Assembly (NCBI RefSeq): GCF_041080655.1
Contig: NZ_CP163525.1
Span: 9,858,001 to 9,922,000, forward strand
DNA: 64,000 nucleotides
Direction: 5' to 3'
From: Streptomyces sp. CG4
Lineage (GTDB): Bacteria; Actinomycetota; Actinomycetes; Streptomycetales; Streptomycetaceae
This document shows, piece by piece, positions 24,323 to 34,028 of this stretch. The translations under genes were made by a program, and so were the position numbers. The stretch's first letter is position 1; each line of letters begins with the position of its first letter. The notes under the pieces are model-generated. The model worked only from the letters and a program-made list of their open reading frames with translations. It ran no database searches and was not told the DNA's origin.

Positions 24323-24901
24323 ATGTCGGTAAAGGAACGCAAGGAGCGCGAACGGGCGGAGCGCGAGCGCCTCATCGTGGCGACAGCCCGCGAACTCGCC
24401 GAGCAGCAGGGCTGGGACGCGGTCACCACCCGCCGGCTCGCCGAGCGCATCGAATACAGCCAGCCCGTCCTCTACAGCCACTTCCGCGGCAAGCGCGAGA
24501 TCATCGGCGCCGTCGCCCTGGAAGGCGCCGCCGAGCTGGCCGCGGCGGTGCGGGCCGCGGCCTCCAGAGCGAACAGCCCGCGCGAGCGGGTCGCGGCCCT
24601 CGCCCGCGCCTACCTCGACTTCGCCGAGCACAATCCGGCGGTCTACGACGCCTTGTTCCAGCTCGACGGCGGCCTGGCGTACGCGCAGGAGGACACCCCC
24701 GAGCCGCTGAAGGACGCCTTCGCCGCCCTGCTCGAGTGCCTCGCCGAGGTCGCCGGCGACGGCGTCCACCCGGGGCTGTTCACCGAGGTGTTCTGGGCGG
24801 CCCTGCACGGCCTTGCGACCCTGACCCGCGCGGGCCGCCTGCTGCCCGAGGACGCCGAGCCGAGAGTGGAGCTGCTGGTGGACCGGCTCGCCATGGTCTG
24901 A
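24323..24901 (+). CDS. TetR-family regulator of the DUF1772/DUF4267 genes
   Basis: A 192-residue regulator with N-terminal DNA-binding domain (ERERLIVATARELAEQQGWD, then VTTRRLAERIEYSQPVLYSH and FRGKREIIGAVALEG) and an all-helical ligand domain containing YLDFAEHNPAVYDALFQLDG and EVFWAALHGLATLTRAGRL, typical of the WHG-type C-terminus. ATG start 10 bases after the last operator palindrome, so the regulator should repress itself. The ligand is unknown. Confidence 0.9.
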   Translation: MSVKERKERERAERERLIVATARELAEQQGWDAVTTRRLAERIEYSQPVLYSHFRGKREIIGAVALEGAAELAAAVRAAASRANSPRERVAALARAYLDFAEHNPAVYDALFQLDGGLAYAQEDTPEPLKDAFAALLECLAEVAGDGVHPGLFTEVFWAALHGLATLTRAGRLLPEDAEPRVELLVDRLAMV

Positions 24902-24913
24902 CACACCGTCCCG

Positions 24914-24959
24914 GCGGGCACGCAGCCGGGGCCCTCGGGCCCCGCCGCTGCCTGCCCGC
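24914..24959 (+). terminator. Hairpin terminator after tetR
   Basis: A compound stem: GCGGGCA (24914-24920) pairs with TGCCCGC (24953-24959), and the inner CGGGGCCC / GGGCCCCG (24927-24934, 24937-24944) closes the top. It starts 13 bases after the tetR stop. Confidence 0.75.
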
Positions 24960-25053
24960 GCCAACGCTTCCGGTCACTCGCACCCACACGGCGCAGCCAC
25001 AGATCGCCGGGCCTCGCACCCCAGACGGGGCACCCACCCCGGAGGTTGCGATG

Positions 25054-25080
25054 CTCATTGATCACCACCCGATACGCGCC
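25054..25080 (-). repeat. IS5-type 3' end, copy 2 of an inverted pair
   Basis: Reverse complement of the 27-base IS end at 19770-19796 with one mismatch. No transposase coding text remains next to this copy. The rest of 24960-25269 holds no gene I can support. Confidence 0.68.
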
Positions 25081-25269
25081 CTAATCGAGTGTGTGGCCAA
25101 ACCTGCTCAGTGGAATCTCCCCACTTATGGTGACGGGAGCCACTTCGGCGGTCAGGTTGTGCGCCGTCGGGTTGTGAGGATGAGGGTGTGAAGCACGGAC
25201 TGGGCTGTGGGAGGCCGGTTCGTGGCCTGGTGCCAGACCAGGGATCGGGAGCCGTTGAGGCCGGCTGCT

Positions 25270-25303
25270 CTTGCCAGGCGAGCCGGCCGCCCCGCCTGGC
25301 AAG
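25270..25303 (-). terminator. Hairpin terminator of the 25.3-25.8 kb secreted-protein gene
   Basis: CTTGCCAGGCG at 25270-25280 pairs perfectly with CGCCTGGCAAG at 25293-25303 around a 12-base loop, 18 bases beyond the stop codon of the minus-strand gene. Confidence 0.75.
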
Positions 25304-25320
25304 TGATCCCGACGGCGGCC

Positions 25321-25770
25321 TCAGGCGCCCATCGAGGCCAGCTCGATTGCGCTGCGGTAGTCGGCGGATGCGGCGACCACGCAGGTGCGGTAGGTGCGGT
25401 CGCCCCGGACTGCCTGGAAGTAATTGCGCAGCTGGAGCGTGTACTTGACGAGGTACGAGGCCCCGGGAACGAACCCCGGCGGCTTCGGCACCAGCGCGAA
25501 CGCCTCGGAGCACTTGAGGATCGCACCGGTGGCCTGGGACAGCACGTCGGCCACGTCGCTGTTCATGTTCCAGCCGTCGGCCAGCTGCTGGTTCCAGATG
25601 GCGGCTGCCACGACGCGCAGCTGTCCCTGCTCGTCGGGTGTCGGGTCGTCGGCCGGCGCGGCGCTGTGTGCGGGCGCGGCGGTGGCGGCATGGGCCGCTC
25701 CCGTTCCGCCGACGGCCAGCACCACGCCGGCCAGGGTCGCGGCGGTCGCCGATAAGAGCCGTTGTCTCAT
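25321..25770 (-). CDS. Secreted protein, unknown function
   Basis: A 149-residue protein started at ATG 25770 (MRQRLLSATAATLAGVVLAV), where a Sec signal with cleavage after GAAHA and a GGGGGG-AAGG ribosome site fit. The mature part is helical: EQGQLRVVAAAIWNQQLADG, VADVLSQATGAILKCSEAFA, ASYLVKYTLQLRNYFQAVRG, with two cysteines (LKCSEA and RTCVVAASA). No family recognised. The gene stands alone with a strong terminator behind it. Confidence 0.72.
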   Translation of the reverse strand: MRQRLLSATAATLAGVVLAVGGTGAAHAATAAPAHSAAPADDPTPDEQGQLRVVAAAIWNQQLADGWNMNSDVADVLSQATGAILKCSEAFALVPKPPGFVPGASYLVKYTLQLRNYFQAVRGDRTYRTCVVAASADYRSAIELASMGA

Positions 25771-26570
25771 CCTTGCCCCCCTGTGATCGGGCACGGCCAC
25801 CCGGCCGCGCGTTCGTCGAGGCTGGCACCGACGTCTCCGCCGTGTCCAGGGGTGGGAGCAAGCCTGTGCCCGAGGACGTCACGGCTACGACCACGGCCTG
25901 TCCGGCCAGGGCTTTCAGGCATAGCGCCTCCGCAGCCGTGCGTACAACCCTCTGCGGGGTCTCATTGACTGACGGTCCGGCAACCAGTGCCGACGTTCCC
26001 AGTACGGTGGGTTCCAGGGCGATGCCCCGGCGTCCCGGCAGGCGTGCGGGGTGCGCTCGCGGTCCGCCGCGGTGCCGATCCGTACCTACCGCAGCGTAAA
26101 GTCGTGCCGTACGGCCCGGAACATATCGCGGGCGCCCGGTCCGTGCAGGCACGCCTGGGCACCGCGGGCTCGGACTTCCTCGGCGAAGCGCGGCTGCGCG
26201 CGTAGCCCCGCTGTCGCAAGCCGTCTTCGGTCCCCGGCTCCCGTCGGCGCCGCACCATCCGACAGCCCTGCGACCAGCAAGGATGTCGCTGCGGGCCAGT
26301 TTCACCTGGCTGGAATCATTGAGGGCAAAGCGGTGATGCGGGTGTTGGCGACTCGGCTGGTCCTGCGGTTGAGGCCCTCACCTGTATGAGCGCGGGTAGC
26401 GCTGCCTCAACCACCCTGCCGGGAATCGAGGTTAGCCTGCAGGGGGCAACCTGTGGCCTCACCGTCCGCGGTGGTGCGGCGTTGCTCTTCTCTGATCGCC
26501 TGACGGCGGCTCCAAGTCTCCCGTAGCGTGACTGCCTGTCATGTCGTGTACGCATGTGCGATAGGGAGGC
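25771..26570. other. 800-base stretch without a supportable gene
   Basis: Several frames are open because of GC content. One minus frame carries fairly protein-like text (GIALEPTVLGTSALVAG, VVRTAAEALCLKALAGQAV) at about 25850-26010 and may be a stub of a lost gene, but no start, stop context or family can be assigned. A good ribosome site (AGGGAGGC) closes the region before the next gene. Confidence 0.45.
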
Positions 26571-26574
26571 ATGA

Positions 26575-27261
26575 ATGATGCGAAGAGCGTTACCGAGAAT
26601 AGTGCTGGCTCTGCTGGCCGGAGTGGGGCTGGTACTCGCCGGGCCGGCGGCGTCTCATGCGACCTCGTGGGACTCGGCTCCGGCCAATCAGCCCGGCGGG
26701 GTAGACGAGACTGTGGAGTTCGGCAGGACGACCGTGGTGCCGCAGCCGTACACCCCGGACCCCACGGCCGCCTTCGGGGACCACCAATGCCAGCTGAGGT
26801 ATCACGAGTACTATCCGACGCCGGGCTGCGGAGGCTTCACCGTCGACGTCACTCTGCACAACGTGCGCAATCAGCCGGGGTACATCGCGGGCAACTACGG
26901 TGGCGACAGCAGCGTCAAGTTCACGGCAAAGGCCGACACCGCCCGAACCTTCGGCTGCCGCACGCCGGACGGGGAGTTCGACTGGGACACCGCCTTTGTG
27001 GTGCGTACGACCCAGAGCGAGCTCGACCGTGTCTACTTCGAAGCCGACGCGGGCTACATCGTCGACCAGTTCCGCCAGGACAAGGGCCGTGACTACGGCC
27101 CGCACTTCTACATGAACTTCCCGGCGGTCAAGGTCGATTGCGCGGAGGGCTCCACTCCGGTCCAGTACGGCCTCAAGGTCACCAACCTCAGCATCAGCAT
27201 CGCCGGTTCCGACGTCTTCGGTACCACGAGCTGGCACCACGACGGGCCCTTCTACGGCTGA
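26575..27261 (+). CDS. Secreted protein, unknown function
   Basis: A 228-residue protein with a Sec signal (MMRRALPRIVLALLAGVGLV, cleavage near SHA). The mature part is beta-rich with four cysteines in two clusters (DHQCQLRYHEYYPTPGCGG, then FGCRTPDGEFDW and VKVDCAEGS) and ends HHDGPFYG. AGGGAGGC lies 4-11 bases upstream of ATG 26575. No family recognised. Codon use is normal for the window and the frame is clean, so it is probably a functional extracellular protein. Confidence 0.75.
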   Translation: MMRRALPRIVLALLAGVGLVLAGPAASHATSWDSAPANQPGGVDETVEFGRTTVVPQPYTPDPTAAFGDHQCQLRYHEYYPTPGCGGFTVDVTLHNVRNQPGYIAGNYGGDSSVKFTAKADTARTFGCRTPDGEFDWDTAFVVRTTQSELDRVYFEADAGYIVDQFRQDKGRDYGPHFYMNFPAVKVDCAEGSTPVQYGLKVTNLSISIAGSDVFGTTSWHHDGPFYG

Positions 27262-27263
27262 CG

Positions 27264-27288
27264 GCCGTCACGCGGCAAGCCGCACGGC
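27264..27288 (+). terminator. Probable terminator after the secreted-protein gene
   Basis: GCCGT-CAC-GCGGC-AA-GCCGC-ACGGC forms a 10-bp stem with a three-base bulge immediately after the stop codon. Confidence 0.55.
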
Positions 27289-27959
27289 TGTGAGCGAGGA
27301 ACCGCGGGCAGCCCCACTGCGTCCGGGCGGGCCGCCGCCCCATGCAGCGAGGCCTTCTTGCCTGACCTCGTTGCCTGACCCCCCCGCAGGAGGGGCTTCG
27401 GGCACTCCACGCCGATGTTCTGGAACAGGTGCGGGCGCTGCTGGAAGACACCGTGAGGCCGGTGGCGTACCGCGGGACAACCACCATCGCGCCGAAATCG
27501 TACTTCTGGTGCTCGTCGCCCCGCCGTTGCTCGTCCTCGTGCTCTTCCTCGTGGTGGGACAGAACCCCGCCGGTCGTCGTGGGCCGCAGCGGTCGTCGTG
27601 CCCCGGACCACTTCCACCCGGTCCGGGGCACGGTGCTGTTGACCCGGGCCGGGCCGAGGCCACGGCCGCCGTGCGCGGACGGCAACGCGCGACGGCCAGG
27701 CCGTCACCGGCCGGACGCCGGCGTCCAGGCACCGAAGTCGTACCCGCCTCGGCGATCTGCCCCCGTGCAGCGGCCAGCCCTCGTCCACGGACACACCTGG
27801 CCAGACGCAGCCCGCCGGTCGGGGTCAGTGGGGCGTTACGGTGGGACACGAGGGCCCCTGCGGTCGGGCGTGGATGTCGCGATCCACACCGAACCCAGAA
27901 GGCCCTCATCCGTTCAGGCGCCCAGCCCGCGCGTCATCAACATCCCCGGGCCAGCGCAT
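27289..27959. other. 670-base stretch with possible gene debris
   Basis: No complete gene. A plus frame near 27400-27480 reads LHADVLEQVRALLEDTVRPV, and a shifted frame just after gives one membrane-like helix (EIVLLVLVAPPLLVLVLFLV). This could be the relic of a small membrane protein, but I cannot name it. Confidence 0.4.
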
Positions 27960-28335
27960 CTAGCCGGTGGTGTCGTCGGTGTCCCAGTCGGCAGTGCGGC
28001 GGCATTCGGGGTGGTCTTCATCCATCTGGATGGCGGCGTGGACGGGCAGGGGGTGGCGGGTGCGGTGTTCCCAGCCCAGGGCGTGGTTGCACAGCGGCGC
28101 GGTGGTCAGGGCGTACGGGAGCGCACCTTCCCCGTCGGAGTGCTGGATGACGGCGATCTCGGTAGCGGTGAGATTGTACCAGGTCTCGGCCTGCGCCTCC
28201 TTGTCGTCGCACGCCCAACGCCCCCGTGTGCGGCCGGACTTGGCCGATGGGGTCTTGCCGTCCATCTGCTGGGGTCAGCGGCTCATGATGAACGTCGTTT
28301 CAATGCCGTCGAGTTGGAACAGTGCGTTGCTGGTC
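27960..28335 (-). pseudogene. 3' half of a split pPIWI_RE-like gene
   Basis: When the ISAzo13-type element and one TTA duplication are removed, the upstream half at 35175-35800 joins this segment in frame as ...DGDK-TSNALFQLDGIETTFIMSR. An in-frame TGA (28275-28277) follows, then the same frame continues PQQMDGKTPSAKSGRTRGRW, TWYNLTATEIAVIQHSDG, LCNHALGWEHRTRHPLPVH, QMDEDHPECRRT and stops. The closing blocks resemble, from memory, the end of the RNase H-like C-terminal region of actinobacterial pPIWI_RE (prokaryotic PIWI-like) proteins. Split plus nonsense means a dead gene. The alternative is an unrelated actinobacterial family of unknown function. Confidence 0.45.
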
Positions 28336-28352
28336 TTAGGGCTTGCCGGGAA

Positions 28353-29083
28353 TCAACACGTTGGTTTGATCTTGGTTTTGTCGGGGTCGAGGAACCTGGC
28401 GACGTCTTCCCGTGTGCGGAAACGGGCTGTTGAGGCTGGGAGATGAACACCATGGGCTTCCAGGAGCGGGCGGACGTCTCTCACTGCGCGGCTGATGGTC
28501 ATGGCGGTGGTGTTGAAGAGTTGGCCCAGGAGGTGCATGGTCGCGAGTTTTCGCAGGTGGAGCACGGTCACCAGGACCCGGTCGGCTGAGGTGAGCTTGG
28601 CTTTGGCGCCTGCGCCAGGGGCTACCAGGCGCTCGCGGCCTCGACGTGTGCGGAGCACTTGCTCGCGTTGAACCTCCATCGCTGGAGTCAACGAGTCGAT
28701 GAGCTCGCTGAGCTGCTGGCGGGTCATCCCGGTCAGTTCCGGGTCCTGGAGCGAACGCCGGGTGAGGCGAGTCGGTCTGTCCGCCAGGGCCTCGTCCGGT
28801 GTGCTGCCGATGGTCGCCGCGTCCATCGGACGCTGGGGGTGGAGGGTGTAGTTCCAGTCGCCGTGGAAGCGATGGCGAGTGATGGGCAGGGCGGCGATCT
28901 CCTCATCGCTGATGCGGATGCCGGTGGGGTACTCACCGCTGTCGAGTTCGGCATGGACGGTGAGGCCAGTGCGGCTGGTGGTCGCGGCGATGGTTTGGAG
29001 CATGACTTCATGGCTGGTCAGGGGTCTGCCGCGCCAGTTCATGGTGATGTGGGAGAACAGCCCGTGCTCGATCTTGTTCCACT
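28353..29083 (-). pseudogene. ISAzo13-type transposase, C-terminal half
   Basis: Reads WNKIEHGLFSHITMNWRGRP, LTSHEVMLQTIAATTSRTGL, GIRISDEEIAALPITRHRFH, GDWNYTLHP, then an accessory C-terminal helix-turn-helix region (LTSADRVLVTVLHLRKLATM, LLGQLFNTTAMTISRAVRDV). It continues the N-terminal half at 34166-35117. Joining 34166 to 29083 restores GTS-K-WNKIE in frame and gives a 560-residue protein. The catalytic Glu is in WNKIEH, two codons from the intron insertion point. Confidence 0.87.
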
Positions 29084-29659
29084 GTGCGTCCAGAAGACGG
29101 AGGTTGATCGTGTTAGGTGATTGACCATCAGTCGCAAGCTCGTCGTCGCTTGCCGGTGAAAGTCCGGTCCGGGTAGCTGCCAGGAGGCCCGGTAGCAGGC
29201 TGGCGGCATCGGGGGGAAACGCCTGGTGTCGAAGCCCAGCGTCGAAAGCCCTGTAAGGGGGAGCAACCGTACGGTCCGTAGCATCAAGCGAAGCCTGCCG
29301 CGTCGTGAAGATCCCCGCGAGAGCGGGCAAAGGGAGAGCCGAGCCCGGAGTGTCAGGGCGAAGGCCATGGAAGCGGTGAAGACCCTGGAAGGCAGCCGCG
29401 AAGAACTCCCCGGCGTAAGGGGCGCGGAACGTTCGGACAGTGACGGCGGGAACTGGAGAGGCCCTCTCCGCCCCGGTGACGTGCGGCGTGATGTCACCGG
29501 AAGCACCGCCTTCTATAACCGGTGACCCCGGGAAGTGAAGTCGAGGCGGATGGGCGTCGGAGGCGGCCGTAGTACTGCTTGACCCGGACGGACAACATAA
29601 CCGCCGGGGAGGGAAGGGCCGCTACTTCGTTGGTGCGTGATGCTGAGTGGAGGGGCTCG

Positions 29660-30931
29660 ATGAGTGCCGAAGTGGCTAGTCCCATCGCCGGGGGACGTTC
29701 TCCCTTGGACCCGGTCCGTGCCTTGCAGCATGCGCTCTACCGGGCGGCCAAGGCTGATGCCGGACGACGGTTTCACGCGCTCATGGACAAGGTCTGGCGC
29801 ACAGACGTCCTTGCGCGCGCGTGGGTGACGGTGCGTCAGAACGAGGGCGCGCCGGGGATCGACAAGGTCACCTTGCTCGATGTCGAGGAGTACGGGGTCA
29901 ACCGGCTCCTCGGCGAGCTGGCCGTGGAACTGCGGGAGGGCCGCTACCGGCCTCTTCCGGCACGCCGGGTGTTCATTGCCAAGCCTGGCCAGCCGGGGGA
30001 GTCGAGGCCGCTTTCGATTCCCGCTGTTCGTGACCGGATCGTGCAGGCCGCGCTGAAACTCGTGCTGGAGCCGGTGTTCGAGGCGGATTTCCGTCCGTGC
30101 TCGTTCGGGTTCCGGCCCCGGCGGGGTGCGCATGACGCCCTCCAGGTGCTGATCGATGAGTCCTGGAGGGGATGCGGGTGGCTGGCGGAGACGGACATCG
30201 CCAACTGTTTCGAGGCGATTCCGCACGCCGAGTTGATCAAAGCGGTGGAGGAGAGGGTGTGTGACCAGTCCGTACTCAAGCTCCTGCGGGTGATCCTGCG
30301 CGCAGGGGTATCAGAGAACGGGGTGGTGCACAAAGCGGACAGGGGGGCTGCCCAGGGCGGGGTGGTTTCTCCGTTGCTCTGCAACGTCTATCTGCATCGG
30401 ATCGATCGGGCCTGGGACGTGCGCAAGCACGGAATCCTGGTCCGTTATGCCGACGATGCCGTGGTGATGTGTCGTTCCCGCAATCAGGCCCGGGCCGCTC
30501 TTGAGCGGCTGACGGACCTGCTGGCCGGCCTCGGCCTGGAACCGAAGGCGGCCAAGACCCGGATTGTGCACCTGAAGGTGGGTGGGGAAGGCGTGGACTT
30601 CCTCGGTTTCCACCACCGGCTGGTGCTCGCACCGGGACGGGGCGGCAGAGCGCCGTTCCCCTTCCTCGCCCGCTGGCCCGCGGACAAGGCCATGCGGCAT
30701 GCCCGGGACCGGATCCGGGAGCTCACCGACCGGTCCCGGCTGCTGCTGCCTGTTGAAGTGGTGGTGGCGGAGCTGAACAGGTTCCTGACCGGCTGGGCCG
30801 GGTACTTCCGGTTCGGCAACTCCGCCGACCGCTTCGCGGTGATCAGGGAGTTCACGCGGATGCGGATGGTGCTGTTCGTTGCGAAGAAGCACAAACGCTC
30901 GCGTGGCTTTGGACGGTGGGTGGTGTCCTAT
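29660..30931 (+). pseudogene. Group II intron reverse transcriptase/maturase, 5' part
   Basis: Intron-encoded protein started at ATG 29660 (MSAEVASPIAGGRSPLDP) with GGAGGGG 5-11 bases upstream. RT blocks are visible: RVFIAKPGQPGESRPLSIPA, FRPCSFGFRPRRGAHDALQV, TDIANCFEAIPHAELI, the catalytic ILVRYADDAVVM with YADD, and VDFLGFHHRL. The maturase X domain contains VVVAELNRFLTGWAGYFRFG. The frame stops at a TAG created by the IS701-type insertion (TAT-TAG). The missing C-terminus is at 33887-33997; rejoined, the protein has 460 residues. The interrupted form lacks the end of domain X, so it is probably inactive. Confidence 0.9.
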
Positions 30932-30983
30932 TAGTGCTTCGTTACGTCGAGTGATCTCGGCTGGTGGTGGGCAGCTTCCCGGT

Positions 30984-32065
30984 ATGAGGTTGGGGGAAGT
31001 GGAACGGCTCCGGGGTGAGTTATCGGAGTTCGTTGGCGATGTGTTCGCTTCGGTGCCGCGGCGGGATCAGCGGCGGTGGGGCGAGTGTTACCTGCGGGGT
31101 CTGATGCTGGACGGCCGGCGCAAGTCGATCCAGCCGATGGCCGAGCGGCTGCCGGACGGCAACATGCAGGCTCTGCAGCAGTTCGTGAACCAGTCGCCGT
31201 GGGATCCGCTGCCGGTGCGACGGCGGATCGCCCAGCGGCTGTGCGAGACGATCACGCCTGAGGTGTGGGTGATCGACGACGTGTCGTTTCCCAAGTGCGG
31301 AACCGCCTCGGTCGGGGTGGCCCGCCAGTACTGCGGAGCGTTGGGCAAGCGGGCGAACTGCCAGGTCGCAGTCAGCGTTCATGCCGCCACGGACACGGCA
31401 TCGTGTCCGCTGGACTGGCAGTTGTATCTGCCCCGGGAGTGGACGGACGAGCCGGACCGCTGCCGCAAAGCCGGGGTCCCGCAGGCCACGGAGCACCGGG
31501 AGAAGTGGCGCCTGGCACTTGGCCTGCTCGACATGCTCGCCGAGTGGGGCTGAAGGCCCCGGTCGTGGTCGCGGATGCCGGCTACGGCGTCAGTACCCCC
31601 TTCCGTCTCGCACTGGACGAACGGGGCCTGGCTTATGTGCTGGCACTGACCGGGAAGGAAGTCGCCCACCCCGAACACGCCGAGCCGCACCGGCCCGACT
31701 ACGGCGGTCTGGGACCGCCGACCCTGCTTCGTTACCGGACCCCGCCACGGGCCCTGTCCCAGCACGCAGCCCAGGTCACCGCGGACATGCTCGCCGAGGT
31801 GACCTGGCGGCAAGGCAGCAAAGGGCGGATGACCTCACGGTTCGCCGTGCTCACCGTGCGTCCGGCGGGCAAGCAGTCCCTGGCCGCCGCCCAGGAGGCA
31901 GGCGGTGGGCATTACCGGTGGGACGGTGTCCTGCCCGCCTACACGATGCTCGTGGAATGGCCTGCCGGGCAGGACGCTCCGACCGGCTACTGGATCTCGA
32001 ACCTTCCCGCGACCACACCCATCGTGGAACTCGTGCGGTGGGCGAAGATGCGCTGGCGGATCGAG
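30984..32065 (+). pseudogene. IS701-family transposase, frame-shifted and 3'-truncated
   Basis: The N-terminal frame reads MRLGEVERLRGELSEFVGDV, RKSIQPMAERLPDGNMQALQ, then VWVIDDVSFPKCGTASVGVA with the first catalytic Asp, and ends at AEWG-stop (31553). One base later the text continues in another frame: LKAPVVVADAGYGVSTPFRL with the second Asp, and VELVRWAKMRWRIE with the catalytic Glu at 32063-32065, after which the sequence is foreign. The shift is the loss of one G in a G-run. The roughly 70-residue C-terminus is missing. Confidence 0.87.
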
Positions 32066-33855
32066 ATGTGTCAACCACAGTGCACTCATAAATGGGAACT
32101 GGCTGTTTGATCTCCGTCTTGGGCCGGGAGGGGTGGTTCGGTGTCGGTCCAGCGGAGTCGGGTGTACCAGCCGGGCGGGCGGGTGCGTCGCTCGCGGAGT
32201 TCGGCGAGTTGGGTGGGTCCGGCGTGGAGGATCCAGCGGTAGGGGCGCCGGGACTCTTTGCGGGCGTTCACCCAGCCGCGGTAGATCCACGAGTAGAGGG
32301 TGACTGCAGGCATGTCGAGTTCTGCGGCGAGGTCTTCCAGCCACCATTCATCGCGGCCGGGTTCTTCGCCGGGTGGCGGGGCCGACCGGGTGCGGGCGGG
32401 CGGCTGCAGGCAGCCGAGTTCGCGCAGGATCTCCTTGACCGCGGTGGCGCTGATCCGGTTCCCGCGTCCTCGGGCCGGGCGGAAGCCCTCTGCGTGCAGG
32501 CGCCGGGCGATCGCCTCGGGGCGGTGTCCCTGTCCGGCCAGCTCGCGGACACGTTCCTTGATCTGCGGGAAGTAGCTGAGCTGTTGCAGGAGGGCGACGG
32601 GGCGGGCGGTCTCGTCGGTGGTGGTCTGGCCGCCGGCCCAGGTGATGGTGACGGTGACCCGTTCGCTGGTGCCCAGCACGGTGACGGTGACCTGCTCCAC
32701 GAGCGCGCGGATGATTTCTTTGCGATCGGTGGTGGTTGTCGTCGGTGCACTTCACAAGCCTTCGATGTCGCCGGCGAGCGCGGTGATGGCCTGCTGCTCG
32801 GCGGCAGTGAGGGTGCGCGGACGGGTCAGGGTGAAGCGGTCGTACTCCTCCTGCAGGGTCTGCTGGGCGACAAGGGCCTGTTCCCAGTCCTTTTCTAACT
32901 GCCGTACGACCAGGCGGTTCTCGGGCTCGGCAAGGCGGTAACAGCGCCGGGCCCGGTCGACGCTGATCGCAACGCGTTCCAGCCGCTGGGACCAGATCTT
33001 CTCGAGCTCGGCCCGTTCGGCCAGGACATGCTCGGCCGCACGTAAAGAGACCTCAAGCGCGGCCGGGGCCAGCGCGGCCAGGACATGGGCGGTCACGAAG
33101 GCGTCCACGCAGGCCCCGTTCAGTGCCTGGCAACGGTCGCCGGCCCCGTAGTCGGTCATCTGCCGGGCGCACACGTAGTCGGGGCGGGTGCCGCCCGCCT
33201 GCTGGTGATAGCGCACGGTCATGCGCTTGCCGCAGCGACCGCAGCGCACCAGCCCGGCCAGCAGCGCGGGGCCGCTGCGGACCGTGCCGGGGGCCTCGGC
33301 CCGGGCAGCGTTGGCCTGAAGCCGGGCCAGATTGGCCCGGTACTGCTCGACGGTGATGTAGGCGGGCAGGGCGTCGGGGATGAACACCAGCCACTCCTCC
33401 TCACCGCGCACCACCCTGCCCGTGGAGGGGCGCCCCGGTTGCTGCCGGCGGTGCTCGACCCTGCGGCGCCCGTAGGCGTAGATCCCGGCATAGACCGGAC
33501 TGTGCAGCATGCACTGCAGCGTCATCCGGTTCGGCCGCCGCCACTCCAGCTCGCCCTTGTCCGGGCCCCGGCGTAACCTCACGGGCAGTTCGATCCCGTG
33601 CTCGACCAGCCAGCGCAGCACCGCATGCAGGGTGCCGAGCTCGGCGAACTTCGTGAAGACCAGCCGCACCACGGTCTGTGCCTGCTCGTCCGGGTCGAGG
33701 ACCGCCTCGCCGGACGGCCGGCGCACGTAGCCGATCGGCAGCGGCACGGCCAGTTCTCCGCGGCGGGCCTTGCTCACCCGCCCGGTCTGCATGCGCTGCT
33801 TGATCAGATGGAGTTCGGCCTCGGCCATCGTCCCCTTCAGTCCCAGCAGCAACCA
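32066..33855 (-). pseudogene. Large serine recombinase, 5'-truncated with nonsense codon
   Basis: The coding part ends at 32086 and starts inside the catalytic domain at LLLGLKGTMAEAELHLIKQR, so the N-terminus with the active serine is gone. The recombinase domain (GELAVPLPIGYVRRPSGEA), the zinc-ribbon region (LVRCGRCGKRMTVRYHQQAG) and the coiled coil (RCYRLAEPENRLVVRQLEKD) are present. At GDIEGL-TGA the frame continues SAPTTTTTDRKEII; the intact relative at 36948 has VWQAPTTTNTDRK, so TGG became TGA. A C-terminal block YFPQIKERVRELAGQGHRPE and WWLEDLAAELDMPAVTLYSW suggests a second DNA-binding module. Confidence 0.85.
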
Positions 33856-33886
33856 CCACAGCCAGAACCTAACGAAGCACTACTAT

Positions 33887-33997
33887 GCCTCGCCGGACCA
33901 TCTGGGCCTGGTCGGTCTTGCCGGGAACGTCGTCGCCCCCAGGCCCTTTCGGGACTGGCGGGGGAAGCCGAATGCCGCCGGTGAACAGCGTCGGTGA
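33887..33997 (+). pseudogene. Group II intron maturase, 3' part
   Basis: Completes the maturase after the IS: ASPDHLGLVGLAGNVVAPRP, then FRDWRGKPNAAGEQRR and TGA at 33995-33997. The stop codon overlaps the first two bases of intron domain V, the compact arrangement seen in many bacterial introns. Confidence 0.88.
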
Positions 33998-34028
33998 GCC
34001 GGGTGCGGGAGAACCGCATGCCCGGATC
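33996..34028 (+). ncRNA. Group II intron domain V
   Basis: A 33-base hairpin GAGCCGGGTGCGG-GAGA-ACCGCATGCCCGGATC with the catalytic AGC triad in the 5' strand, a GNRA tetraloop (GAGA) and the two-base bulge region, in the correct place just before the 3' end. It is the most conserved ribozyme element and confirms the intron call. Confidence 0.85.

Larger units (their letters stand above)
30932..33882 (+). mobile_element. IS701-type insertion carrying a truncated serine-recombinase element
   Basis: Terminal inverted repeats TAGTGCTTCGTTA (30932-30944) and complement (33870-33882) are flanked by CTAT at 30928-30931 and 33883-33886. Removing the element and one CTAT restores the maturase text GRWVVSY-ASPDHLG exactly, which proves the boundaries. 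The left two fifths hold the transposase on the plus strand. The right three fifths hold a minus-strand serine recombinase inserted at the transposase's catalytic Glu codon. A later deletion ran from inside the recombinase to about 27 bases before the right end. Confidence 0.87.

Noticed and set aside
27429..28433. A 334-codon plus-strand gene
   Set aside because: Low-complexity Arg/Pro text running antisense through the pPIWI_RE-like remnant. No family features.
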